This document shows positions 17,366-24,995 of a DNA stretch of 64,000 nt, in pieces (position 1 is the stretch's first letter; each line of letters starts with the position of its first letter). Both the position numbers and the translations under genes were made by a program. Source of the stretch: Pseudoduganella flava (lineage in GTDB: Bacteria > Pseudomonadota > Gammaproteobacteria > Burkholderiales > Burkholderiaceae_D). Location of the stretch: positions 124,001 to 188,000 of the forward strand of contig NZ_VLKW01000011.1 of the NCBI RefSeq assembly GCF_007830495.1. The letters are read 5' to 3'. Under the pieces are notes generated by a model, which ran no database searches, was not told the DNA's origin, and was given only the letters and a program-made list of their open reading frames with translations.

Positions 17366-18390
17366 GCCGGGCTGCCGAGGCGCAGCAGCGGGTTGCCGCT
17401 GGCGCGCGCGTAACCGAGTTCGGATACCAGCACGTCAAGCACGAGGCTCGCCAGATCGTCGGCCAGCGGGTCGACGTTGTAGTCGTGCTCCTGGTTGAAG
17501 ATCTTGCGGTACGTGTGGCACTCGTCGCACGTTTCGGCGCGTGCCACGCGGGTCGGGTCGTTGGCCTTGTTGAGCGTCTTGCCTTCCTTCGCCGCGGCGA
17601 CGTTTTCCGCCACCGGATCGGCATCGGCCGGGGTCAGGCCCTGGTACGCGATCTTCGCGTTCGACTCGCAGCACGAACACTTCACGCGCACCATATGCCA
17701 TTCGCTGGCGCAGACGGCGCAGTGCAGGTAGCGGTAGCCCTGCGACTGGCCGCCGATGCGGATCACGCTGGCGACGGGGTGCGAGCCGCACACGGGGCAC
17801 AGCGTGCCGGTCATCAGCGGCTGGGCCCAGCGCTCGTCCAGCTGCGCGGCCATCACGCTCCACGTCACCTGCAGCGCGGCGGCAACGAACGGCGCGTGCA
17901 GCGGGTCGATGCCTTCGGCGAAGTCGCCCAGCACGGCGTCGGCGGCGCCTTCCAGTTGCGCATCCGTCAATGCGCGCAGCGCAACCAGCGCGTTCGTCAA
18001 CTGCGGCTGATCGGCGGCCTGCGCGTCGAGCTTGTCGAGGATGGCCGCGAACACGGCGCGCCACTCGGCCGGGCGCTTGCCCGTGGCCGGCAGCACGGGC
18101 ATGTTGTGCTCGTGGGCGACCTTCATCTCGTCATCCGGCGGCAAAGGAATCCCAGCCGGCAGCAGCGTCTTGACGACATCGGCCTGCGCCTGCACCAGCT
18201 CGGCCATCAGCTTCACATAGCTGGCCAGCGCTTCGTCGACGGGGATGCCCTTGATGTTGTTGGCCGCCAGCTGGCGCAAGCGCTCGGCGCGGGCGGTGTA
18301 CAGGGAGCCCGGCTGCGGCAGCAGCAGGCGGGGGATGGCGGTGTGATCGAGCGCCTCGATCTCGCCGGGTTCTAGCAGACGCTGTACCAA
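17362..18390 (-). CDS. fdhE: Formate dehydrogenase accessory protein FdhE
   Basis: A 342-residue cytoplasmic protein needed for maturation or activity of formate dehydrogenase. Four CxxC pairs, the family hallmark, are seen in the C-terminal half: CPVCGSHP, CAVCASEW, CSCCES and CDECHTY. They bind iron and contact the catalytic subunit. I place the start at TTG 18390 (protein MVQRLLEPGEIEAL) because GGAG lies five bases upstream and FdhE proteins begin close to this point; an ATG at 18420 would add ten residues without a ribosome site. The stop overlaps the selA start. Confidence 0.92.
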   Translation of the reverse strand: MVQRLLEPGEIEALDHTAIPRLLLPQPGSLYTARAERLRQLAANNIKGIPVDEALASYVKLMAELVQAQADVVKTLLPAGIPLPPDDEMKVAHEHNMPVLPATGKRPAEWRAVFAAILDKLDAQAADQPQLTNALVALRALTDAQLEGAADAVLGDFAEGIDPLHAPFVAAALQVTWSVMAAQLDERWAQPLMTGTLCPVCGSHPVASVIRIGGQSQGYRYLHCAVCASEWHMVRVKCSCCESNAKIAYQGLTPADADPVAENVAAAKEGKTLNKANDPTRVARAETCDECHTYRKIFNQEHDYNVDPLADDLASLVLDVLVSELGYARASGNPLLRLGSPA

Positions 18391-18459
18391 GATAACTCCA
18401 ATTCCGGGTCTGTGAAGCATGCGCGTCGCTCAGCAGGAAGCAACCCGAATGCAAACCCT

Positions 18460-18486
18460 GGGGTCAGACCCGCCGGGTCTGACCCC
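18460..18486. repeat. Perfect palindrome GGGGTCAGACCC / GGGTCTGACCCC
   Basis: Two 12-base arms, GGGGTCAGACCC (18460-18471) and GGGTCTGACCCC (18475-18486), flank a three-base spacer. It lies between the fdnI terminator and fdhE, in the fdhE leader. The first bases of the window (CTGACCCCGCGG) resemble the end of one arm with a little of the sequence that follows it here. A dispersed REP-like or regulatory element is likely; a role in fdhE-selAB-selC expression is possible. Confidence 0.7.
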
Positions 18487-18536
18487 GGCTTCACGCCGTT
18501 GGGTTCAAGACTGCCAGCGGCATTCTGAGAAAACAA

Positions 18537-18562
18537 TAAAAAACCGGGCCACGAGGGCCCGG
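18537..18562 (-). terminator. Rho-independent terminator after fdnI
   Basis: On the minus strand CCGGGCC pairs with GGCCCGG across a five-base loop (CTCGT) and is followed directly by six T residues. It lies 34 bases after the fdnI stop and should end most fdnGHI transcripts before fdhE-selAB-selC. Confidence 0.85.
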
Positions 18563-18595
18563 CCAATTTTAAGCGATTACGCAAATTCGCGTACT

Positions 18596-19261
18596 TTAGC
18601 CTTTCGTCTTGCGGATCTCTTCCTCGAACCAGCGCGGGTGGTGCTTGCGCGCCCAGCCGTAGGTCACCGTGCCGCGGACCATCGCGCCGATCGATCCCTT
18701 TACCCAGATGCCGGCGTAAATGTGGATGATGATCGAGACGATGATGCCGAACGCGCAGACCGCGTGCAGCAGCGAGGCCAGGCGAATCAGGCCGACGGGG
18801 AACAGGTACGAGAAGTACGCGCGCCACATCACGATGCCGGTCAGCAGCAGCCCGACCATGCACAGGATCAGCACGTAGAACAGTACCTTCTGGCCCGCGT
18901 TGTAGCGGCCGACGCGCGGCAGCTTGTCTTCGCGGTGGGCCAGCACGTCCGGCAGGTGGGTGAACCATTCGCGGTCGCCCGGTTCCAGGTAGTTGTGATG
19001 CCAGAAGCGGATCACCATCACCATGAACGAGACGAACATCACGAGGCCGATGAACGGATGCAGGATCCGCGTCCACTGGCCGCCGCCCAGGAACACCGCC
19101 ATCCACGACGTGGCGGGGTGGAACAGGGCGAGCCCGGATACGGCGAGCAGGATGAAGCAGATCGCCGTGATCCAGTGGTTCGAGCGCTCGTTCGGCGTGT
19201 ACCGGTCGAGCAGCGGATTGCCGTCCTTGTCGTGCTTGATTTTCTGATCACCGCGCGCCAT
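18596..19261 (-). CDS. fdnI: Formate dehydrogenase gamma subunit, cytochrome b556
   Basis: A 221-residue inner-membrane subunit that accepts electrons from the iron-sulfur subunit and reduces quinone. Four transmembrane helices are visible (about residues 30-50, 65-85, 125-145 and 165-187), with haem-ligand histidines in NERSNHW, LHPFIG, SLLHAVCA and IIIHIYAG. The protein is of normal length for FdnI/FdoI. It overlaps fdnH by 14 bases and ends the structural operon just before a strong terminator. FdnI and FdoI cannot be told apart from sequence alone; the name follows the anaerobic-type context. Confidence 0.92.
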   Translation of the reverse strand: MARGDQKIKHDKDGNPLLDRYTPNERSNHWITAICFILLAVSGLALFHPATSWMAVFLGGGQWTRILHPFIGLVMFVSFMVMVIRFWHHNYLEPGDREWFTHLPDVLAHREDKLPRVGRYNAGQKVLFYVLILCMVGLLLTGIVMWRAYFSYLFPVGLIRLASLLHAVCAFGIIVSIIIHIYAGIWVKGSIGAMVRGTVTYGWARKHHPRWFEEEIRKTKG

Positions 19262-20171
19262 GGTTTTCCTCCCGAATCTGCTCGGCCGCCTTCAACGCGG
19301 CATCCTCGTCGCGCTTGGAGACCTCGTTCGGGCCCACGCGCGAGTAGTGGAACCAGCCCACCACCGCGGCCGCCGCCATGCCGGCCAGCGCCAACGGTTT
19401 CGTCAAGCCCTTCCACAGGCCCACCATCGGGCTGATGGACGGGTTCTCAGGCAGGCCATGATACAGCGCCGGACGATCGGCGTGGTGCAGCACGTACATC
19501 ACGTGCGTGCCGCCGACGCCAGCCGGATCGTACAGGCCCGCGTTCGCGTAGCCACGCGACTTCAGGTCTTCGATCCGCTCTTCGGCGTGCTGCTTCATGT
19601 CTTCCTTCGTGCCGAAGACGATCGCACCGGTCGGGCAGGTCTTCACGCAGGCCGGTTCCTGGCCGACGGCCACGCGGTCCGAGCACAGCGTGCACTTGTA
19701 CGCGCGGTTGTCCTTCTTCGAGATACGCGGCACGTCGAACGGGCAGCCCGTCACGCAGTAGCCGCAGCCGATGCAGTTCTCTTCGTGGAAGTCGACGATG
19801 CCGTTGGTGTACTGCACGATCGCGCCAGGCGACGGGCAGGCCTTCAGGCAGCCCGGTTCCTCGCAGTGCATGCAGCCGTCCTTGCGGATCAGCCACTCGA
19901 GGTTGCCGTCTTCCTTCTCGTGTTCCGAGAAGCGCATCACGGTCCACGATTGCGGCGTCAGGTCGATCGGGTTGTCGTACACGCCGACGTTGCCGCCGAC
20001 GTCGTCGCGCAGGTCGTTCCACTCGGAGCAAGCCGTCTGGCAGGCCTTGCAGCCGATGCACTTCGACACGTCGATCAGCTTCGCGACGGTACCCGTGATC
20101 GGCTCGCGGGCCGCCGGCGGCTGCACCGTCGTCGCCGAGATGCGTTTGATGTCTAGAGATTGTAATGCCAT
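19248..20171 (-). CDS. fdnH: Formate dehydrogenase beta subunit, four [4Fe-4S] clusters
   Basis: A 307-residue electron-transfer subunit. Four cysteine groups for [4Fe-4S] clusters are present: CIGCKACQTAC (from residue 38), CMHCEEPGCLKAC, CIGCGYCVTGC and the wider CTLCSDR...CVKTC. A C-terminal anchor helix lies at about residues 258-280 (KPLALAGMAAAAVVGWFHY). It carries electrons from the molybdenum/tungsten site of FdnG to the haems of FdnI, on the periplasmic side in the nitrate-inducible enzyme. It starts 19 bases after fdnG and overlaps fdnI by 14 bases. Confidence 0.95.
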   Translation of the reverse strand: MALQSLDIKRISATTVQPPAAREPITGTVAKLIDVSKCIGCKACQTACSEWNDLRDDVGGNVGVYDNPIDLTPQSWTVMRFSEHEKEDGNLEWLIRKDGCMHCEEPGCLKACPSPGAIVQYTNGIVDFHEENCIGCGYCVTGCPFDVPRISKKDNRAYKCTLCSDRVAVGQEPACVKTCPTGAIVFGTKEDMKQHAEERIEDLKSRGYANAGLYDPAGVGGTHVMYVLHHADRPALYHGLPENPSISPMVGLWKGLTKPLALAGMAAAAVVGWFHYSRVGPNEVSKRDEDAALKAAEQIREENHGAR

Positions 20172-20190
20172 GATTAGTCCTTAACCCCGC

Positions 20191-23100
20191 TTATGCCTTC
20201 TCGACCTTCACCAGGAACGACTTGAATTCCGGCGTCTGGGAATTGCCGTCGCCCACCGATGGGGTCAGCGTGTTGGTGAGGTAGCCAGGCTTCGTCAGGC
20301 CCTTGAAGCCGAAGTGCAGCGGAATGCCGACCGTGTGGGTTTCCTTGCCTTCGATCTTCAGCGACTTGATCCGCTTCGTCACGACGGCTTTCGCCACGAT
20401 CGTGCCGCGCTTGGACGTCACCTTCACCTTGCCGCCGGCGACCACGCCGATTTCCTTCGCCAGTGCCTCGCCGATTTCCACGAACTGCTCCGGCTGCGCG
20501 ATCGCGTTCAGGCGGGCGTGCTTGGTCCAGAAGTGGAAGTGCTCGGTCAGGCGATAGGTCGTCGCCACGTGCGGGAAGTCCTCATGCTTGCCGAACTGCG
20601 CCCGGTCGCCCGGGAACACGCGCGCGCCAGGATTGCTCGTCGCCTTCGGGTTCTTCGGGTGCAGCGGGTTGTAGCCCAGGGGGTTCTCGAACGGCTCGTA
20701 GTGCTCGGGGAACGGACCTTCGTTCATCTGACCACGGGCGAAGAAACGCGCCACGCCTTCGGCATTCATGATGAACGGGTTCATGCCGTTGGCCGGGTCT
20801 TCGTCCAGCTTGAAGTCAGGCACGTCCGCGCCGCTCCACGTGGTGCCGTTCCAGGCCACCAGCTTGCGGGTCGGGTCGAACGGCTTACCCTTCGTGTCGC
20901 ACGAAGCGCGGTTGTACAGCACGCGGCGGTTCGCCGGCCATGCCCACGCCCAGCCCAGCGTATTGCCGATGCCGGTCGGGTCGCTGTTGTCGCGGCGGCC
21001 CATCTGGTTGCCCGCGGCCGTCCAGCTGCCGGCGAAGATCCAGCAGCCGGAAGCCGTGGAACCGTCGTCCTTCAACTGGGCGAACGATGCGACTTGCTCG
21101 CCTTTCTTCAGCAATACCTTGGTCGGGTCCTTCGGATCCGGGATTTCCTTCAGCGCCTTGCCGTTGAACTCCATCGCCAGTTCTTCCGGCGTCGGGGCGT
21201 GCGGCTTCGCGTACGGCCACGTCAGGTTCAGGATCGGGTCCGGGAACTTGCCGCCTTCCGTCTGGTACATCTTGCGCAGGCGCAGGAACAGGCCGGACAT
21301 GATCTCCACGTCGCCCTTCGCCTGGCCCGGCGGCTCGGCGCCTTGCCAGTGCCACTGCAGCACGCGCGACGAGCTGACCAGCGAACCGCGTTCCTCGGCG
21401 AAGATCGCCGTCGGCAGGCGGAACACTTCCGTCTGGATCTTGGTCGGATCGACATCGTGGAATTCGCCATGCGACTTCCAGAATTCGCCCGTCTCGATCG
21501 CCAGCGGGTCCATGACCACGAGGTACTTCAGCTTGGACAGCGCCTCGGTCACTTTCTGCTTGTTCGGCGCGGACGCCAGCACGTTGAAGCCCTGGCAGAA
21601 GTAGCCGTTCATCTTGCCCTGGTGCATCAGTTCGATCGTCTGCAGCAGGTCGTACGGCTTGTCCAGCTTCGGCAGGTAATCGAATGCCCAGTTGTTTTCT
21701 TCCGTGGCGGCGTCGCCCCACCAGGCCTTCATGAAGCTGACGTGGAACTTCTTGTAGTTGCTCCAGTAGGACAGCTGGTTCGGACGCAGCGGCTTCGGTG
21801 CACGCGCATCGATGTACGCGCCGAAGTCCTGCTCCTTGTCGAACGGCAGGGTCATGTAGCCCGGCAGCAGGTTCGACATCAGGCCCAGGTCGGTCAGGCC
21901 CTGGATGTTCGAGTGGCCGCGTAGCGCGTTCATGCCGCCGCCGGCGATACCGATATTACCCAGCAGCAGCTGGACCATCGCGCCCATGCGGATCGTTTGA
22001 GCGCCGGTCGAGTGGTGCGTCCAGCCCAGTGCGTACAGCACGGTCGCGGCGCGACCCGGCACGGCCGTCGACGCGAGCGTCTCGGCAACCTTGTGGAACT
22101 GTTCGGACGACACGCCGCACACGCGCTCCACCATTTCCGGCGTATAGCGTGCGTAGTGCTTCTTCATCAGCTGGTACACGCAACGGGGGTGCTCCATGGT
22201 CGGGTCGACCTTGGCAAAGCCATCCTCGCCGATTTCGTAGTTCCAGCTCGACTTGTCCGCGTACTTGCCGGCCTTGTCGTCGTAGCCCGAATAGATGCCG
22301 TCGTCGAACGCGAAGTCTTCGCGGACGATGAACGACATGTCCGTGTAATTGCGGACGTATTCGTGCTGGATCTTATCGTTCGTCAACAGGTAGTTGGCGA
22401 TCGCTCCGAGGAACACGATATCCGTGCCGGTACGCGTGGCAACGTAATAGTCGGCCACGGAGGCGGTACGGGTGAAACGGGGGTCGACGACAACGAGCTT
22501 GGCCTTGTTATGTGCCTTCGCTTCGGTGACCCATTTGAAACCACAGGGGTGCGCTTCGGCGGCATTACCGCCCATAACCAGAATCACGTCGGCATTTTTA
22601 ATGTCGACCCAGTGATTCGTCATCGCACCACGGCCAAACGTCGGGGCAAGACCTGCCACCGTCGGACCGTGTCAAACACGCGCCTGGTTATCGAATGCGA
22701 GCATCCCGAGACTGCGAACAGTCTTGTGCGTCAGGTAACCGACCTCGTTCGAGGCGGCCGAGGCTGCCAGGAAGCCGGTGGTGAGCCAGCGGTTGACGGT
22801 CTTGCCGTCTTCCGTTTTCTCGATGAAGTTGGCGTCGCGGTCGGCCTTCATCAGCTTGGCGATGCGGTCGAGCGCGTCGTTCCAGGAGATCTTCTGCCAT
22901 TCGGTGCCGCCCGGCGCGCGGTATTCCGGCTCGGTCAGGCGGTTCGGCGAATGGATGAAGTCGATCAGGCCGGCACCCTTCGGGCACAGGGTGCCGCGGT
23001 TGACGGGGTGGTCGGCATCGCCTTCGATGTGGATGATGCTGGAGGCGGCGTTTTTCGCGCCGTCACCGAGGCCATACATCAGGATGCCGCAGCCGACGGA

Positions 23101-23262
23101 GCAGTACGGGCAGGTATTGCGGGTTTCGGTCGTGCGCGCGAGCTTGTATTGCCGGACTTCGGCCATGGCCGTAGCCGGCGCAAAACCCAGCGCCGCGATG
23201 CTCGAACCCGCGATGGTAGCGCCAGTTACCTTCAGGAACTGGCGACGTGACATCTGGTTCAT
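20191..23262 (-). CDS. fdnG: Formate dehydrogenase alpha subunit, selenocysteine-containing
   Basis: A 1023-residue catalytic subunit that oxidises formate to CO2 at a molybdopterin (Mo or W) centre. The codon at position 197 is UGA (22672-22674), in the context NQARV-U-HGPTVAGLAP, the exact position of the active-site selenocysteine in FdnG/FdoG. The N-terminus is a twin-arginine signal (MSRRQFLKVTG then a hydrophobic stretch), so the enzyme is exported folded with FdnH. The four Cys of the N-terminal [4Fe-4S] cluster start at CPYCSVGCG. The ATG at 23262 has AAAGGA upstream. A naive reading gives two genes split by the stop; both halves are full and colinear, and selA, selB and selC lie close by. 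Confidence 0.96.
22632..22674 (-). promoter_or_regulatory. SECIS element directing Sec insertion at UGA
   Basis: Just after the UGA codon, the mRNA folds into a hairpin whose tip is GGCA-GGTCT-TGCC (22657-22645). The GGUCU loop matches the SelB-binding loop of the E. coli fdhF and fdnG SECIS elements. The tip lies about 15 bases after the UGA, the correct spacing. Confidence 0.88.
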
Positions 23263-23289
23263 AAGAATCCTTTGTGAGGAGTTATTGCT

Positions 23290-23320
23290 TTCAGCGAGGT
23301 GATCTTATCACCGCGCTGAA
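23290..23320. promoter_or_regulatory. Long inverted repeat in the fdnG leader
   Basis: TTCAGCG and CGCTGAA, then GGTGAT and ATCACC, pair around the centre CTT with one A/G mismatch, giving 13 base pairs. It lies 28 bases upstream of the fdnG start codon. It could be an operator or an mRNA hairpin that affects fdnG translation or decay. Confidence 0.5.
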
Positions 23321-23416
23321 TGTATTTTCGCAGCGAAACTCAAATTAATGGGTCAACTGTGGCGCCAATACGTGTTATCCCTTATCAAAAAGTCTCGAGA
23401 TCTTTCAAAGATTTCC

Positions 23417-23430
23417 ATGATTGAGATCAA
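23417..23430 (-). promoter_or_regulatory. FNR/Anr-like binding site upstream of fdnG
   Basis: Read toward fdnG the site is TTGAT-CTCA-ATCAT, matching the FNR consensus TTGAT-N4-ATCAA at nine of ten positions. It is 155 bases from the fdnG start codon, consistent with anaerobic activation from about -41 and a leader near 120 bases. No clear -10 hexamer was found. Confidence 0.5.
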
Positions 23431-23458
23431 GCGTTAGCGATTTATTCATTTACTTAAA

Positions 23459-23473
23459 TGAGAATCATTCTCG
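23459..23473. promoter_or_regulatory. Fur-box-like inverted repeat upstream of fdhD
   Basis: TGAGAAT-C-ATTCTCG is a 7-1-7 inverted repeat close to the Fur core TGATAAT-N-ATTATCA. It lies 136 bases before the chosen fdhD start. Iron control of an iron-sulfur and molybdenum enzyme would make sense, but the match is imperfect. Confidence 0.45.
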
Positions 23474-23608
23474 GCTGATTTAATGGCTGTAACCGGCAAT
23501 ATGTCGATCTTGCTAAATGTTCAAAAAGACGAGCCGGGCAATTCCGCCCCTTGCGATGCGACGGCGGCGCTTGTGGCATCATGGCTGCCTTGCCAGAAAG
23601 TGTGCTCC

Positions 23609-24457
23609 ATGATCCCGACACCACCCGCCGCCTGTCCTCTCCCGTCCAGCCAGGAACTGCCTCCCGCAACGAGGCCGCACGACGTGCTGCGCGTGCGCGA
23701 CGGCATCCCGGAAACGGTGGCCGACGTGCTGGCCGAGGAAGTGCCCGTCGCGCTCGTCTACAACGGCATCTCGCATGCGGTGATGATGGCCACGCCCGCC
23801 GACCTGGAAGACTTCGCGCTGGGCTTTTCGCTGACCGAGGGCTTGATCGACCATGCGGGCGAGTGCTACGGCATCGACGTCGAGGCGGGGCCGGCCGGCG
23901 TGACCGTGCAGCTGGAAGTGGCCAGCCGCGCCTTCATGGCGCTGAAGGAACGGCGCCGCACGCTGGCGGGCCGCACCGGCTGCGGCCTGTGCGGCGTGGA
24001 CAGCCTGGACCAGGTGTATCGCACGCTGCCGCCGGGCCATGGCCGAGCCGTGCTGGCCGGCAGCGCCGTGCGTGCCGCGCTGGCCGCGTTGCCGGCCCGG
24101 CAGGCGTTGAACCGCATCAGCGGCGCGACCCACGCGGCGGCCTGGTGCGACATGGACGGCACGCCGGCCGTCGTGCGCGAGGACGTGGGCCGCCACAACG
24201 CGCTGGACAAGGTGATCGGCGCGCTGGCCCGCACGCCGGCGTCGCGGGCCGGCGACGGCTTCGCGCTGGTGACGAGCCGGGTCAGCGTGGAGATGGTGCA
24301 GAAGGCCGCGATGGCGGGCGCCGTCGCGATCGTCGGCGTGTCCGCGCCGACGGCCGCCGCCGTACGCATGGCCGAGAATGCCGGCATGGTGCTCGTCGCC
24401 TTCGCGCGCGGCAGCCAGTTCGTCTGCTACGCGGGGCAGGACCGGCTGGCGCCCTGA
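23609..24457 (+). CDS. fdhD: Formate dehydrogenase sulfurtransferase FdhD
   Basis: A 282-residue protein that passes sulfur from IscS to the molybdenum cofactor of formate dehydrogenase, a step needed for activity. The key cysteines are C125 and C128 in GRTGCGLCG. Other family features are EVPVALVYNG, EDFALGFSLTEGLI and REDVGRHNALDKVIG. The ATG at 23609 gives the usual family length; an upstream in-frame ATG at 23483 would add 42 residues that do not look conserved and would cover the control region. It is divergent from fdnGHI and shares its intergenic region. Confidence 0.93.
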   Translation: MIPTPPAACPLPSSQELPPATRPHDVLRVRDGIPETVADVLAEEVPVALVYNGISHAVMMATPADLEDFALGFSLTEGLIDHAGECYGIDVEAGPAGVTVQLEVASRAFMALKERRRTLAGRTGCGLCGVDSLDQVYRTLPPGHGRAVLAGSAVRAALAALPARQALNRISGATHAAAWCDMDGTPAVVREDVGRHNALDKVIGALARTPASRAGDGFALVTSRVSVEMVQKAAMAGAVAIVGVSAPTAAAVRMAENAGMVLVAFARGSQFVCYAGQDRLAP

Positions 24458-24466
24458 CGCTCCATT

Positions 24467-24485
24467 GCAGCCTGCAAGAGGCTGC
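24467..24485 (+). terminator. Hairpin after fdhD
   Basis: GCAGCCT pairs with AGGCTGC over a five-base loop, starting ten bases after the fdhD stop. There is no T-tract, so intrinsic termination is uncertain. Confidence 0.35.
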
Positions 24486-24584
24486 CTGCAGGCCGGCATG
24501 CGGCGTAGGCTGACACGAGGCCGGGAAGTATGCTGACGCAAGCGCGCTGCCGTTCTTGGTTTAATGGCGGCGAGGACGCATACC

Positions 24585-24836
24585 ATGGACAAACAACACG
24601 CAAGCGGCGCAGTGCCGCGCATTACGCTCGGACTGGAGAAAGTGGAGATCGACGCCGTGCTCGAAGCCTGCGAGCTGGTCGGGCAAGTGCTGCAAGCCGT
24701 CGTGCCGGATGCGAACGCCAGGGCCGCCGCGCGGCTGCTGGCCGAGGCCACGCGCGACGAGCACCACGACGAACCGTTGACGCGCTCGATCCTCGTGCAG
24801 GTCGCCCGCGCATTGCAGCGCCGCGGCCTGCAATAG
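24585..24836 (+). CDS. Small hypothetical protein
   Basis: An 83-residue acidic, mostly helical protein with no signal peptide or membrane helix. Its core reads ITLGLEKVEIDAVLEACELV, followed by VLQAVVPDANARAAARLLAEA, suggesting a two- or three-helix bundle. GAGG at 24572-24575 supports the ATG at 24585; an ATG at 24564 is possible. The family was not recognised. It follows fdhD on the same strand at 127 bases and could be part of its transcript, but no functional link is visible. Confidence 0.6.
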   Translation: MDKQHASGAVPRITLGLEKVEIDAVLEACELVGQVLQAVVPDANARAAARLLAEATRDEHHDEPLTRSILVQVARALQRRGLQ

Positions 24837-24995
24837 CTGTCCGCTTCCGGACACCCGGCTGTACGATCGCGATCACCGCCGCCGCCGGCCACGCGGCAGG
24901 CCGTGCCGTGCCGGCCTGGCATGCTCATTGCAACGTTTTCATCCTTTCATTTGCTACAGTGAAGGGATGGAGACGATGACGACAAGGATCACGCA

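Larger units (their letters stand above)
23263..23608. other. Divergent fdnG-fdhD control region
   Basis: These 346 bases are notably AT-rich next to their surroundings and separate two divergent genes of one pathway. The region holds an inverted repeat in the fdnG leader, an FNR-like site and a Fur-like site, listed separately. No small gene is convincing here; the frame that extends fdhD upstream to 23483 has no ribosome site. Confidence 0.6.

Noticed and set aside
20191..23262. Two separate genes, or a pseudogene, at the formate dehydrogenase alpha subunit
   Set aside because: The single internal TGA is at the known Sec position, a SECIS hairpin follows and selA, selB and selC are close by.
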